A DNA stretch of 64,000 nt from Achromobacter sp. AONIH1 (GCF_002902905.1 NZ_CP026124.1:3534001-3598000), one strand, 5' to 3'. Numbered from the stretch's first letter, positions 26,293 through 36,651 are shown. The notes: generated by a model not told the origin, from the sequence alone. Numbers and translations are program-made.

Positions 26293-27239
26293 GCGATTTC
26301 GTCAATGGCTTCTGGGGGTATTTCATCTCCGTCGTCGCCGTGGGCGGCGTGGTCTGGTGCGTGTGGCTGCTGTACACGCAGCGTCGCTGGCTCAGCACCA
26401 AGCCGGCCAACGGCCAGGTCGAGGACACCGGCCATGTCTGGGACGGCGACCTGACCGAGCTGAACAACCCGGTCCCCAGCTGGTGGACCTGGATGTACCT
26501 GCTGGCTTGCGTGTTCGCGCTGGGCTACCTGTTCTTCATGCCGGGCCTGGGCGAATACAAGGGCTCGCTGGGCTACAGCAGCGCCGAGGAAGTGGCGCGC
26601 AACCAGGCCAAGCTGGCCGAGGCGGTGCGCCCCATCTATGCGCGTTTCGAGACCATGACCGTGCCGCAGATCGCCGCCGACCCCGGCGCGCGTGAGATCG
26701 GCCAGCGCCTGTTCCTGAACACCTGCGCACAGTGCCACGGCTCGGACGCCAAGGGCGGCCCCAGCTTCCCCAACCTGGCCGATGGCGACTGGCTGCACGG
26801 CGGCTCTCCCGAAGCCATCATGCAGACCATCACCAAGGGCCGCATCGGCGTGATGCCCCCGTGGAAGGGCGTGATCGATCCCAAGACGGCCGGCGATATC
26901 GCGCAATACGTGCGCTCGCTGTCGGGCCTGACCGCCGATCCGGTGCGCGTGTTCCGCGGCAAGCGCGAGTTCGCCAACTACTGCGTGGCCTGTCACGGTG
27001 TCGACGGCAAGGGCAATCAGTCGCTGGGCGCGCCGAACCTGACGGACGAAGTCTGGCTCTATGGCAGCTCGGAAGCGACCATCGTGCAGACCATCCTGGA
27101 AGGACGCCAGAACCGCATGCCCGCGCATGAGGACGTGCTGACGCCCGACCAGATCAAGATCCTGACGGCCTGGGTGTGGGGCCTGTCCAACAAGCCGGAC
27201 GCCAAGCCGCAGGCGGCCGAGAAGACGGCGGCCCGCTGA
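26289..27239 (+). CDS. ccoP: cbb3-type cytochrome c oxidase subunit III (di-haem)
   Basis: The 316-residue protein has two N-terminal helices, the conserved WDGDLTELNNPVPSWW segment, and two haem c sites, CAQCH and CVACH, each followed by a methionine-containing loop (GVMPPWKG, RMPAHEDV). It accepts electrons from soluble or bc1-linked cytochrome c. It overlaps ccoQ by four bases and is followed by a hairpin. Confidence 0.97.
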   Translation: MSDFVNGFWGYFISVVAVGGVVWCVWLLYTQRRWLSTKPANGQVEDTGHVWDGDLTELNNPVPSWWTWMYLLACVFALGYLFFMPGLGEYKGSLGYSSAEEVARNQAKLAEAVRPIYARFETMTVPQIAADPGAREIGQRLFLNTCAQCHGSDAKGGPSFPNLADGDWLHGGSPEAIMQTITKGRIGVMPPWKGVIDPKTAGDIAQYVRSLSGLTADPVRVFRGKREFANYCVACHGVDGKGNQSLGAPNLTDEVWLYGSSEATIVQTILEGRQNRMPAHEDVLTPDQIKILTAWVWGLSNKPDAKPQAAEKTAAR

Positions 27240-27263
27240 TCGCGGACCTGTATGTGGCATAGA

Positions 27264-27292
27264 GCCTGAGAGAAACGGCGTTTCTCTCAGGC
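27264..27292 (+). terminator. long perfect hairpin after ccoP
   Basis: GCCTGAGAGAAAC and GTTTCTCTCAGGC form a perfect 13-base stem with a 3-base loop, 25 bases after the ccoP stop. No T-tract follows. It probably ends or stabilises the ccoNOQP transcript ahead of ccoG. Confidence 0.6.
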
Positions 27293-27322
27293 GACGTGGA
27301 CTTGATGAGTACGGAGCAGCAA

Positions 27323-27412
27323 ATGAAGATGACCCCCCACGCCGCGCGCGCGTTGTGCGCTTGCTGCCCCCCCGAGGGGGGCGCGTTTCATCTTGGGGCG
27401 GCCCTGCGATGA
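27323..27412 (+). CDS. putative 29-residue leader peptide overlapping ccoG start
   Basis: A short frame (starting MKMTPHAARAL) has its own ribosome-binding site, GGAG six bases before the ATG. It ends in a TGA that overlaps the ATG of ccoG (ATGA). The peptide is encoded almost entirely by repeat copy C, so it is unlikely to have a conserved function as protein. It may deliver ribosomes to ccoG, which has no ribosome-binding site of its own. Inference from layout only. Confidence 0.3.
   Translation: MKMTPHAARALCACCPPEGGAFHLGAALR
27331..27408 (-). repeat. GC-rich dispersed repeat, copy C
   Basis: This has the same architecture as copies A, B and D (C-run, GCGC-rich spacer, core CCCCCCCGAGGGGGGCGCG) in the orientation of copy B. 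The flank is different (TTTCATCTTGGGGCGG). It fills the space between the ccoP hairpin and the ccoG start codon. Confidence 0.55.
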
Positions 27413-28902
27413 AAAACGATGGGTCAACCGCAACCGTCAGCACGCCGCCCGGCGGCGATCCGCCGCCCTGGCGGCCGCATGTGCGGCCGCCGCGTCCCGG
27501 CCAGGAAACGCTGGAACAGGCCCTGGCCGGCGTGCGCAGCAAGATCTACCCGCGATCCGTCAGCGGCCTGTTCGCGCGCTGGCGCATCGCCTTCGTCTTT
27601 CTGACCCAGCTCATCTTCTACGGCCTGCCCTGGCTGCAATGGAATGGCCGCCAGGCCGTGCTGTTCGACCTGGGCGCGCGCAAGTTCTACCTGTTCGGCC
27701 TGGTGCTGTGGCCGCAGGACGTGGTCTACCTGGCGGTGCTGCTGGTGATCTCGGCGCTGGCGCTGTTCCTGTTCACCGCCGTGGCCGGCCGGCTGTTCTG
27801 CGGCTACGCCTGTCCGCAGACCGTCTACACCGAGATCTTCATGTGGATCGAGCGCAAGGTCGAAGGCGACCGCGTGGCCCGCATCCGCCTGGACGAGTCG
27901 CCCTGGTCCTGGCACAAGGCGCGGTTGAAGATCACCAAGCATTTCCTGTGGATCGCGCTGGCCTGGTGGACCGGCTCGACCTTCATCGGCTACTTCGCGC
28001 CCATCCGCGAACTGGGACATGAACTGTTCACCTTGCAGCTTGGTCCCTGGCAGTGGTTCTGGATGGTGTTCTACGGATTCGCCACCTGGGGCAACGCCGG
28101 CTTCATGCGCGAGTCGGTCTGCAAGTACATGTGTCCCTACGCCCGTTTCCAGAGCGTGATGGTCGATCCGGACACCTTCGTGGTCACCTATGACAAGCGT
28201 CGCGGCGATCCGAGAGGCGGTCGCTCGCGCAAGGTCGACCACAAGGCCGCCGGCCTGGGCGACTGCGTCGATTGCAGCCTGTGCGTGCAGGTCTGTCCGA
28301 CCGGCATCGACATCCGCGAAGGGCTGCAATACATGTGCATCGGCTGCGGCGCCTGTATCGACGCCTGCGAGCAGGTGATGGACAAGATGCAGTACGAGCC
28401 GGGCCTGATCCGCTATACGTCCGAGCGCGCCATGCTGGACGGCCTGTCGACCAAGAGCGCCCGCTCGCACCTGCTGCGTCCGCGCGTGCTGGTCTACGGC
28501 ACGCTGATCCTGATCCTGGTCATCGCCTTCATCGCCTCGCTGGCCATGCGCAATCCCCTGCGCGTGGACGTGATCCGCGATCGTGGCGTGCTGGGCCGCG
28601 AAGTGGCCGGCGGACTGATCGAGAACGTGTACCGCCTGCAGATCATCAATACGTCGGACTCGCCGCTGCGCCTGCGTCTGTCGGCCGAGGGCCTGCCCGG
28701 ACTGGCGGTGCTGGCCGGCCAGGAAGCGTCGGACGTGGTGGAGGTCGAGGCCGCCGCCAACAAGCTGGTGCCGATGGTGATCCGCGTACCCGCGGGCGGC
28801 AAGCCCGGCGCGCATCCGATCACCTTGCACGCCCGCGCCCAGGACGGCGAGAATCGCGGCATCGAGACCGACGAACCCGCCAGCTTCTACATTCCCAACT
28901 GA
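27409..28902 (+). CDS. ccoG: cbb3 oxidase accessory protein CcoG (FixG/RdxA)
   Basis: The 497-residue membrane ferredoxin-like protein has an N-terminal membrane part with CGYACPQTVYTE and CKYMCPYARFQSVM, two [4Fe-4S] motifs (CVDCSLCVQVCPTGID, CIGCGACIDACEQVM), and a C-terminal immunoglobulin-like domain. CcoG is a copper reductase that supports cbb3 assembly. The frame is open further upstream through the repeat. I chose ATG 27409 (MKNDGS), which lacks a ribosome-binding site and overlaps the leader ORF stop. Confidence 0.93.
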   Translation: MKNDGSTATVSTPPGGDPPPWRPHVRPPRPGQETLEQALAGVRSKIYPRSVSGLFARWRIAFVFLTQLIFYGLPWLQWNGRQAVLFDLGARKFYLFGLVLWPQDVVYLAVLLVISALALFLFTAVAGRLFCGYACPQTVYTEIFMWIERKVEGDRVARIRLDESPWSWHKARLKITKHFLWIALAWWTGSTFIGYFAPIRELGHELFTLQLGPWQWFWMVFYGFATWGNAGFMRESVCKYMCPYARFQSVMVDPDTFVVTYDKRRGDPRGGRSRKVDHKAAGLGDCVDCSLCVQVCPTGIDIREGLQYMCIGCGACIDACEQVMDKMQYEPGLIRYTSERAMLDGLSTKSARSHLLRPRVLVYGTLILILVIAFIASLAMRNPLRVDVIRDRGVLGREVAGGLIENVYRLQIINTSDSPLRLRLSAEGLPGLAVLAGQEASDVVEVEAAANKLVPMVIRVPAGGKPGAHPITLHARAQDGENRGIETDEPASFYIPN

Positions 28903-28940
28903 GCGCGGCATGGACCCGCGCAAGGATCAAAGGACACGCT

Positions 28941-29144
28941 ATGACTACCGCCACGATCGCCAAGCCCTGGTACCGTGAATTCTGGCCCTGGTTCCTGATG
29001 GCCGGCCCGTTCCTGGCGATGCTGGGCTGCTTCATCACCATGTATTTCGCCTTCACCCAGTTCAGCAACCAGCCCATCCAGGAAGAAGGGCTGGTCAAGC
29101 GCGGGCTGGTCATCGAGCACCAGGGAGCGGGGGCGGCGCGTTAG
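28941..29144 (+). CDS. ccoH: short FixH/CcoH-family membrane protein
   Basis: The 67-residue protein has the N-terminal PWYREFWPWFLMAGPFLAM segment and one membrane helix, as in CcoH/FixH. Usual CcoH proteins are ~150 residues with a periplasmic domain. Here only the helix and a short tail (EEGLVKRGL) remain, a form seen in some betaproteobacteria. It sits after ccoG with an AAAGGAC ribosome-binding site. Confidence 0.75.
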   Translation: MTTATIAKPWYREFWPWFLMAGPFLAMLGCFITMYFAFTQFSNQPIQEEGLVKRGLVIEHQGAGAAR

Positions 29145-29186
29145 GCGGCCGTCCGGTCCAACCCGTAAGACAAAGGAGGGGCACGC

Positions 29187-29423
29187 ATGGGCCTGAGATC
29201 GTTGATGTGGATCCTGTGGCCGTCGTTCCTGGCGGCGGCAGCCTGTAGCGCGCTGATCTTCGCGCTGATCGACCCGCTGGACGTGGCCATATTCGGGCAC
29301 GTGCCCACCGGGCGCACCGGCTTCTACACCGTGTCCTTCTTCGTGCTGTGGGTGATGGCCGGGCTGTCCAGCGCGCTCACGGCCTATCTGATGCCCAAGC
29401 CCAGGGAAGACGACGAGCTGTAA
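29187..29423 (+). CDS. small two-helix membrane protein after ccoH
   Basis: This is a 78-residue protein with two hydrophobic segments (residues ~8-28 and 45-68) separated by PLDVAIFGHVPTGRTG. An AGGAGGGGC ribosome-binding site precedes it. I do not recognise a named family. Its place at the end of the cbb3 accessory genes suggests a role in the membrane under low oxygen, but the sequence shows no motif that proves one. Confidence 0.7.
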   Translation: MGLRSLMWILWPSFLAAAACSALIFALIDPLDVAIFGHVPTGRTGFYTVSFFVLWVMAGLSSALTAYLMPKPREDDEL

Positions 29424-29482
29424 TGGCGGCGGGGCGGGCGGCCCAGGCTCCATTTCCGGTCTGAACACGCTCCAGGGCCGGC

Positions 29483-30418
29483 CTAGGCCGCCGCGCCCGC
29501 CTCGTGCAGCAGCTCGACGAAATGACGCGCCGGCGCGCTCAGCGGCCGGTCGCGCGGTACGATGCTGCCGAACGCCGTCAGCGCGTGCCGGATCTGGTAC
29601 GGCAGGATGGCCAGCAGGCCGTGGGCCGCGTAGCGGCTGGCCACGGACTCCGGAATCACGCCCAGCATGGTCGACTTCATCGCCAGGTTGGTGGTCGTCA
29701 GGATGGAGGCCGACTCGATCAGGCCCGGCGGCGTGGCCGCGTCATGGGAGCGGAATTCCTGCTCGATCACGTCACGCATCGGGCTGCCCTGCGGCTGCAG
29801 GATCCACGGATACTCCCGCAAGGCCTCGAAACTGACGCGCGCGCGTCCGGCCAGGGGGTGGTCGACGGCCGCGATCACCGACAGCGCCTCGTCGCCGATG
29901 GGGCGGAACACATAGTCGCGCGGCGGCAGCGTCAGCATGCGGCCGATCACCACATCCAGCCGGCCCTCGTTCAGCCGTCCGATCAGCAGGTCGCTGGTGC
30001 CCGTCGAAATCTCCACCGCCAGCAGCGGATAGGTCTGCTTGAGCCGCAGCAGTGCGTCGGTCAGCGGCCCGGGCGAGGCGGCCATGATGCTGCCGATGAA
30101 CAGCTTGCCCGCGCTGCCGAGCCGCAGCTCTTCCAGCTCGCGCGCCAGCGAGGACACCGTGCCGCGCATGCCGCGGAAATAACCCATCACGCAATCGCCC
30201 GCCGCCGTCAGCGCCAGGCCGCGGCCTACCCGCTCGAACAGCGGCTGGCCGATGGCCTGCTCCAGCTCGTGCAGCATCTTGCTGGCGGCCGACTGGGTCA
30301 TGTTCAGCGCCGCCGCCGCCGCGCGCAGCGTGCCGCGTTCCTCGATGGCCAGCAGCAGCACGATCTGCCGCATGCGCAGGCGCGCCAGCAGGGCGGGGGC
30401 ATTCAGGGCTCGTTCCAT
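29483..30418 (-). CDS. LysR-family transcriptional regulator
   Basis: The 311-residue protein has an N-terminal helix-turn-helix (LLAIEERGTLRAAAAALNMTQSAASKMLHELE, residues ~22-53) and a type 2 periplasmic-binding effector domain. I chose ATG 30418. It is divergent from the TctC-type binding protein and rhamnonate-like catabolic genes and probably controls them. Confidence 0.88.
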   Translation of the reverse strand: MERALNAPALLARLRMRQIVLLLAIEERGTLRAAAAALNMTQSAASKMLHELEQAIGQPLFERVGRGLALTAAGDCVMGYFRGMRGTVSSLARELEELRLGSAGKLFIGSIMAASPGPLTDALLRLKQTYPLLAVEISTGTSDLLIGRLNEGRLDVVIGRMLTLPPRDYVFRPIGDEALSVIAAVDHPLAGRARVSFEALREYPWILQPQGSPMRDVIEQEFRSHDAATPPGLIESASILTTTNLAMKSTMLGVIPESVASRYAAHGLLAILPYQIRHALTAFGSIVPRDRPLSAPARHFVELLHEAGAAA

Positions 30419-30452
30419 GATTGATCGCCTGGAGTGAACGGTTGGTGCCAAA

Positions 30453-30470
30453 GTTTCATTTTACGGAAAC
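30453..30470. promoter_or_regulatory. inverted repeat in LysR-tctC intergenic region
   Basis: GTTTC (30453-30457) and GAAAC (30466-30470) flank ATTTTACG. The element contains T-N11-A half-site geometry typical of LysR-type binding, 35 bases upstream of the LysR start. Likely operator; inference only. Confidence 0.4.
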
Positions 30471-30553
30471 GAATCGGCTCCCTAAGATGGCTGCATCAAA
30501 ACAAGCCGCCGGGCACGAACCCGGAATGGCGCAAAGCCCCCAAGGAGACAAGC

Positions 30554-31528
30554 ATGAAGACCCGTTTGCTGGCCGCGATCGCGGCGGGCGCCCTGTGCCT
30601 GGCGGCATCGGGCCCATCCCTGGCGCAGGACGCCAACTGGCCCGTCAAGCCGCTGCGGCTGCTGGTGGGATCGGCCCCCGGCGGCGGCACCGACGCCATG
30701 GCGCGCGCGGTGGCCGACAAGCTGGGTCCGAGGCTGGGCCAGACCGTGGTGGTGGAGAACAAGCCGGGCGCCTCGAACACGCTGGCCGCCGACCTCGCGG
30801 CCAAATCCGGAGACGCGCACACCATGGTGATGGGCGTGTCCACCGCCCATGCCATCGCCCCGCACCTGCTCAAGCTGGGCTATGACAACGACCGCGACCT
30901 GACGCCGGTGGTGTTCGTGGGCGCGGTGCCCAACATCCTGGTCGTCAACAACCAGGTGCCGGCGCGCACGGTGCAGGAACTGATCGCGCTGCTCAAGGGC
31001 AAGCCGGGCGAGTACAACTTCGCCAGCAGCGGCGCCGGCAGCACCCAGCACATCGCGGCCGAGCTGTTCAAGGACGCCACCGGCGTGCAGATCACGCACA
31101 TTCCCTATCGCGGCAGCGGCCCGGCCATGGTCGACCTGATGGGCGGCCAGGTGCAGATCGCCTTCGAGACCGCGTCCTCGGTGATTCCGCACATCAAGAG
31201 CGGCAAGGTGCGGGCGCTGGCGGTCTTGAGCGCCGCCCGCAATCCGCAGCTGCCCGACGTGCCCACCATGGCCGAGGCCGGCGTGCCCGGCGTGGAGATG
31301 AGCGCCTGGTATGGCATCTACATGCCCAGCGGCACGCCCGCCGCGATCCAGCGCCGCGTGCACGACGAGGTCAACGCCATCCTGGCGCTGTCCGACACCC
31401 GCGCGCGCCTGCAGGCCATCGGCGCCGACGTCAGCCCGATGAGCCAGGAACAGTTCGCCCGCTTCCATCAGGCCGAGAACCAGCGCTACGCCGCGATCAT
31501 CAAGAAGAACCACATTTCCGTCGAGTGA
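30554..31528 (+). CDS. tripartite tricarboxylate transporter (TctC/Bug) binding protein
   Basis: The 324-residue protein has a signal peptide (1-24, SLAQD) followed by the Bug fold: WPVKPLRLLVGSAPGGGTDAMARAVADKL, VENKPGASN and THIPYRGSGPA. Such orphan periplasmic receptors bind carboxylates or similar anions and are hugely expanded in Bordetella relatives. No TctA/TctB membrane genes are adjacent, so the partner must be elsewhere. The AAGGAGAC site supports ATG 30554. Confidence 0.9.
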   Translation: MKTRLLAAIAAGALCLAASGPSLAQDANWPVKPLRLLVGSAPGGGTDAMARAVADKLGPRLGQTVVVENKPGASNTLAADLAAKSGDAHTMVMGVSTAHAIAPHLLKLGYDNDRDLTPVVFVGAVPNILVVNNQVPARTVQELIALLKGKPGEYNFASSGAGSTQHIAAELFKDATGVQITHIPYRGSGPAMVDLMGGQVQIAFETASSVIPHIKSGKVRALAVLSAARNPQLPDVPTMAEAGVPGVEMSAWYGIYMPSGTPAAIQRRVHDEVNAILALSDTRARLQAIGADVSPMSQEQFARFHQAENQRYAAIIKKNHISVE

Positions 31529-31536
31529 AGACCATC

Positions 31537-32598
31537 ATGCATCCGCAGCATCGAACCGCCGGCCAGCCGGCGCAGGACCTGCCCGTCGTCGCCCTGACGC
31601 TGGGCGACCCGGCTGGCATCGGCCCGGAACTGATCGCCCGCCTGCTGGCGCGGCCGCAGGCCGCGCAGCTGGCCAACATCGTGTTGGCCGGCGACCCCTG
31701 GCTGTGGGAAGCGGGACAGCGGATCGCCGGCGTGCGCGTGGCGCTCGATCCGGTGGACAGCTTCGCCGCCGTGCGCGGCCGGCCCGCCACCGGCCGCGCC
31801 GCCTGGCTGGCGATGGACACGGTGCGGCCCGGCGACGTCAGCCCGGGCCAGGCCGGCGCGGCCGGCGGCGCATCGGTGCTGCGCGCGCTGGACGCCTGCA
31901 TGGACGCGGCGCTGGCCGGCCACGTCGACGCCATCTGCTTCGCGCCGCTGAACAAGCACGCCATGAAGCTGGGCGGCCTGCGCCACGACGATGAACTGCA
32001 TCATTTCGCCCAATACCTGGGCGTGACCGGTTACTTCTGCGAGTTCAACACGCTCGGCGATCTGTGGACCTCGCGCGTGTCCTCGCACATCCCGCTGAAG
32101 GACGCGGCCGCCGCGCTGAGCGTGGCCGGCATCAAGGACGCCGCCCGGCTGATCCACCGCGCCTTGCAGGCCAGCGGCGTGCCCGAGCCGCGCGTGGCCG
32201 TGGCCGCCTTCAACCCGCATGGCGGCGACGGCGGCACCTGCGGCCGCGAGGAAGTCGACATCATCGCGCCGGCGGTGCGCGAACTGAACCAGGAAGGCTT
32301 GCCGGTGCAGGGGCCGTTTCCGGCCGACACCATCTTCCTGAAGGCCCAGGCCGGCGAGTTCCAGGCCATCGTCACCATGTATCACGACCAGGGCCAGATC
32401 GCGATCAAGCTGCTGGGCTTCTCGCGCGGCGTGACGGTGCAGGGCGGGCTGCCCATTCCCATCACCACGCCCGCGCATGGCACCGCCTACGACATCGCCG
32501 GCCAGGGCAGGGCGAGCGACGCGGCCACATGGCAGGCCTTCAACGTGGCCTGCCGCATGGGTCGTTCGCACCGCGCGGCGCGCGCCGCCCGGGCCTGA
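31537..32598 (+). CDS. PdxA-family NAD-dependent dehydrogenase
   Basis: The ~353-residue protein matches 4-hydroxythreonine-4-phosphate dehydrogenase relatives: [12 protein letters not shown], metal-binding histidines in [24 protein letters not shown] and [15 protein letters not shown]. Because it lies in a catabolic cluster it is probably a PdxA2-type enzyme oxidising a hydroxy acid followed by decarboxylation, rather than vitamin B6 synthesis. A GTG at 31525 overlapping the previous stop is an alternative start. Confidence 0.82.
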   Translation: MHPQHRTAGQPAQDLPVVALTLGDPAGIGPELIARLLARPQAAQLANIVLAGDPWLWEAGQRIAGVRVALDPVDSFAAVRGRPATGRAAWLAMDTVRPGDVSPGQAGAAGGASVLRALDACMDAALAGHVDAICFAPLNKHAMKLGGLRHDDELHHFAQYLGVTGYFCEFNTLGDLWTSRVSSHIPLKDAAAALSVAGIKDAARLIHRALQASGVPEPRVAVAAFNPHGGDGGTCGREEVDIIAPAVRELNQEGLPVQGPFPADTIFLKAQAGEFQAIVTMYHDQGQIAIKLLGFSRGVTVQGGLPIPITTPAHGTAYDIAGQGRASDAATWQAFNVACRMGRSHRAARAARA

Positions 32599-32660
32599 AC
32601 CGGTATCCAGACATTCCGGCGCGGTCCGCGCGCCGTTCCCCACGCCTCAGGAATCCCCTC

Positions 32661-33833
32661 ATGAAAATCAAATCCGTGCGCGCCCGCGTCTACGAATGGA
32701 CCGGCAAGACCGTGCCGCCGCAAGGCAATTTCTGCTCCAACGCCATGGACCTGCTGTATTCGCCGCAGGAAACCATGAGCACCTTCCGCTTCCACGGCTG
32801 GACCGTGGTCGAGATCGAGACCGACGACGGCATCGTGGGCCTCGGCAACGTGGCGCTGGCGCCGCGCATCGCCAAGGCTATCGTCGACCAGTACCTGGCG
32901 CCGCTGGTCATCGGCCACGATCCCTGGGACTACGAATACCTGTGGCAGCGCATGTACCGCGCCACCCACGCCTGGGGCCGCAAGGGCGTGGCCATGGCGG
33001 CGATCTCGGCGGTGGATCTGGCCATCTGGGACATCCTGGGCAAGTCCGTGGGCAAGCCGGTGTTCAAGCTGCTGGGCGGGCGCACCAAGGAGAAGATTCC
33101 CTGCTACTACTCCAAGCTCTATCGCGGCGATCTCGACGCCATGCAGCGCGAGGCGCAGACCTATCTGGACCAGGGCTTTCGCGCCTTCAAGATGCGCTTC
33201 GGCTACGGTCCGGCGCATCTGCAGCACGGCGTGGCCGAGAACCTGAAATCGGTCGAGGCCGTGCGCGAGGTGATCGGCTACGACACCGACCTGATGCTGG
33301 AGTGCTACATGGGCTGGAACCTGGAATACGCCAAGCGCATGCTGCCCAAGCTGGAGAAGTTCGAGCCGCGCTGGCTGGAGGAGCCGGTGATCGCGGACGA
33401 TATCGACGGCTATGCCGAGCTGAACCGCATGGGCTCGATTCCCATCTCGGGCGGCGAGCACGAATTCTCGCTCTATGGTTTCAAACAGCTGCTGGACCGC
33501 AAGGCCATCTCGGTGGCGCAGTACGACACCAACCGCGTCGGCGGCATCACCGCCGCGCACAAGATCAATGCGTTGTGCGAGGCCCATAGCGTGCCGGTGA
33601 TTCCGCACGCCGGCCAGATGCACAACTATCACCTGACCATGAGCACGCTGGCCTCGCCCATGAGCGAGTATTTCCCCATGTTCGACGTGGAGGTCGGCAA
33701 CGAGCTGTTCTATTACATCTTTGACGGCGAGCCCACGGCCAGCAACGGCTTCATCGACCTGGACGACGCCAGGCCCGGCCTGGGGCTGACGCTCAAGACC
33801 GAGTTCCTGGACCAGTTCCGCATCACCGAGTGA
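32661..33833 (+). CDS. L-rhamnonate dehydratase-like enolase-superfamily enzyme
   Basis: The 390-residue protein matches the RhmD group closely: [70 protein letters not shown] and [12 protein letters not shown], which includes the general-base His. RhmD removes water from L-rhamnonate to give 2-keto-3-deoxy-L-rhamnonate. A close stereoisomer such as L-mannonate or L-lyxonate is possible. It follows the PdxA-like gene and precedes the DapA-family gene by 7 bases. Confidence 0.82.
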   Translation: MKIKSVRARVYEWTGKTVPPQGNFCSNAMDLLYSPQETMSTFRFHGWTVVEIETDDGIVGLGNVALAPRIAKAIVDQYLAPLVIGHDPWDYEYLWQRMYRATHAWGRKGVAMAAISAVDLAIWDILGKSVGKPVFKLLGGRTKEKIPCYYSKLYRGDLDAMQREAQTYLDQGFRAFKMRFGYGPAHLQHGVAENLKSVEAVREVIGYDTDLMLECYMGWNLEYAKRMLPKLEKFEPRWLEEPVIADDIDGYAELNRMGSIPISGGEHEFSLYGFKQLLDRKAISVAQYDTNRVGGITAAHKINALCEAHSVPVIPHAGQMHNYHLTMSTLASPMSEYFPMFDVEVGNELFYYIFDGEPTASNGFIDLDDARPGLGLTLKTEFLDQFRITE

Positions 33834-33840
33834 GGCCGCC

Positions 33841-34770
33841 ATGCCCGGACTTTCCAACCCGCGCTATCGCGGCATCTTCCCCGTCGTTCCCACCACCTTC
33901 GGCGAGGACGGCGCGCTGGACCTCGCCAGCCAGCGGCGTTGCGTCGATTTCATGATCGATTCCGGCGTGGACGGGCTGTGCATCCTGGCCAATTTCTCGG
34001 AGCAGTTCCTGGTCTCGGACGAGGAGCGGGAGATCCTGACCCGCGCGGTGCTGGAACACGTGGCCGGCCGCGTGCCGGTGATCGTCACCACCACGCACGC
34101 CAGCACCCGCGTCTGCGCCGAGCGCAGCCGCCGCGCCCAGGACATGGGCGCGGCCATGGTCATGGTCATGCCGCCGTACCACGGCGCCACCTTCCGCTTC
34201 GGCGAGGCGCAGGTGCGCGCCTTCTACCAGGGCGTGTCCGACCGCATCGGCATTCCCATCATGATCCAGGACGCGCCGGCCGCCGGCACGCCGCTGTCGC
34301 CCGCCTTCCTGGCCGGCATGGCGCGCGAGATCGAGCAGGTCTCGTACTTCAAGATGGAAACGGCCGGCGCCGCCGGCAAGCTGCGCGAGCTGATCGCGCT
34401 GGGCGGCGAGGCGGTCGAGGGCCCCTGGGACGGCGAGGAGGCCATCACGCTGCTGGCCGACCTGGAGGCCGGCGCGACCGGATCCATGACCGGCGGCGGC
34501 TATGCCGACGGCATCCGGCCCATCATCGAAGCCCATCGCCGTGGCGATGTCGAGGCCGCCTACGCGCAGTACCAGCGCTGGCTGCCGCTGATCAACCACG
34601 AGAACCGCCAGGCCGGCTTCCTGGCCGCCAAGGCGTTGATGAAGGAGGGCGGCGTGATCGCCTGCGACGCCCCGCGCGCGCCCTGGCCGCCGCTGCATCC
34701 CGAGACGCGCCGGCAGTTGCTGGCGATCGCGCGCAGGCTGGACCCGCTGGTGCTGCGCTGGGGGCGTTGA
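33841..34770 (+). CDS. DapA-family (dihydrodipicolinate synthase-like) lyase/aldolase
   Basis: The 309-residue TIM-barrel protein keeps the Schiff-base lysine (K171 in SYFKMETAG) and GLCILANFSEQF. The usual YNxP motif carrying a catalytic Tyr is replaced by QDAP (residues 143-146). By context it should split the 2-keto-3-deoxy sugar acid made by the preceding dehydratase into pyruvate and an aldehyde. The Tyr loss leaves the exact reaction open. Confidence 0.78.
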   Translation: MPGLSNPRYRGIFPVVPTTFGEDGALDLASQRRCVDFMIDSGVDGLCILANFSEQFLVSDEEREILTRAVLEHVAGRVPVIVTTTHASTRVCAERSRRAQDMGAAMVMVMPPYHGATFRFGEAQVRAFYQGVSDRIGIPIMIQDAPAAGTPLSPAFLAGMAREIEQVSYFKMETAGAAGKLRELIALGGEAVEGPWDGEEAITLLADLEAGATGSMTGGGYADGIRPIIEAHRRGDVEAAYAQYQRWLPLINHENRQAGFLAAKALMKEGGVIACDAPRAPWPPLHPETRRQLLAIARRLDPLVLRWGR

Positions 34771-34938
34771 ACGCAAGCGCCGGGCTGGCGGCGCCGGCCC
34801 GATCCGCGGCCGCCCGGCAGGTCCTTGCCGCCCGCCATTGGCCAGCGGCCGCGAACATAGCGTTCCGCTCCCGCTGACAAGGTCGTATCCCACGGCAGGT
34901 AAAATCCCCGCTGTTCCAAACCATCCAGCGGGGCGTCC

Positions 34939-35858
<920 letters not shown>

Positions 35859-35862
<4 letters not shown>

Positions 35863-36620
35863 ACTTCCACGCCATCCTCGCCATCTACAAGTTCGAAATG
35901 GCGCGCGCCTGGCGCACGCTGATGCAGAGCGTGGCCTCGCCGGTCATCTCCACCGCGCTGTACTTCGTCGTGTTCGGCTCGGCCATCGGCTCGCATATGG
36001 TCGAGATCGACGGCGTCAGCTACGGCGCCTTCATCGTGCCCGGCATGATCATGCTGGCGCTGCTGACGCAGAGCATCGCCAACGCCTCGTTTGGCATCTA
36101 CATGCCGCGCTTCACCGGCACCATCTATGAAATCCACTCGGCGCCGATCTCCTACGTGGAGATCGTGGCCGGCTACGTGGGGGCGGCCGCCAGCAAGTCC
36201 ATCCTGCTGGGCCTGATCATGCTGGCCACGGCGCGGCTGTTCGTGTCCTTCGGCGTGGCGCATCCGTTCTGGATGCTGGGCTTCCTGGTGCTGACGGCGG
36301 TCACGTTCAGCCTGTTCGGCTTCATCATCGGCATCTGGGCCGACGGCTTCGAGAAGCTGCAGATCATCCCGCTGATGATCATCACGCCGCTGACCTTCCT
36401 GGGCGGCACCTTCTATTCCATCAAGATGCTGCCGCCGTTCTGGCAGAGCGTCACGCTGCTGAACCCCGTGGTCTACCTGGTCAGCGGATTCCGCTGGGCG
36501 TTCTACGGAGTGGCCGATGTCAGCGTGGGCGTCAGCGCCGGCATGACGCTGGCCTTCCTGGCGCTGTGCCTGGTCTGCGTGCGCTGGATCTTCAAGACCG
36601 GGTACCGGCTCAAGACCTGA
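35859..36620 (+). CDS. ABC-2 type permease (YadH-like)
   Basis: The 253-residue protein has about six membrane helices and the ABC-2 features [35 protein letters not shown] and [12 protein letters not shown]. It forms the membrane part of the exporter with the ATPase encoded upstream; the genes overlap by four bases. Confidence 0.9.
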
Positions 36621-36651
36621 GCCGGGCGGTGCGGGATCGGGCGGCTTGTGT

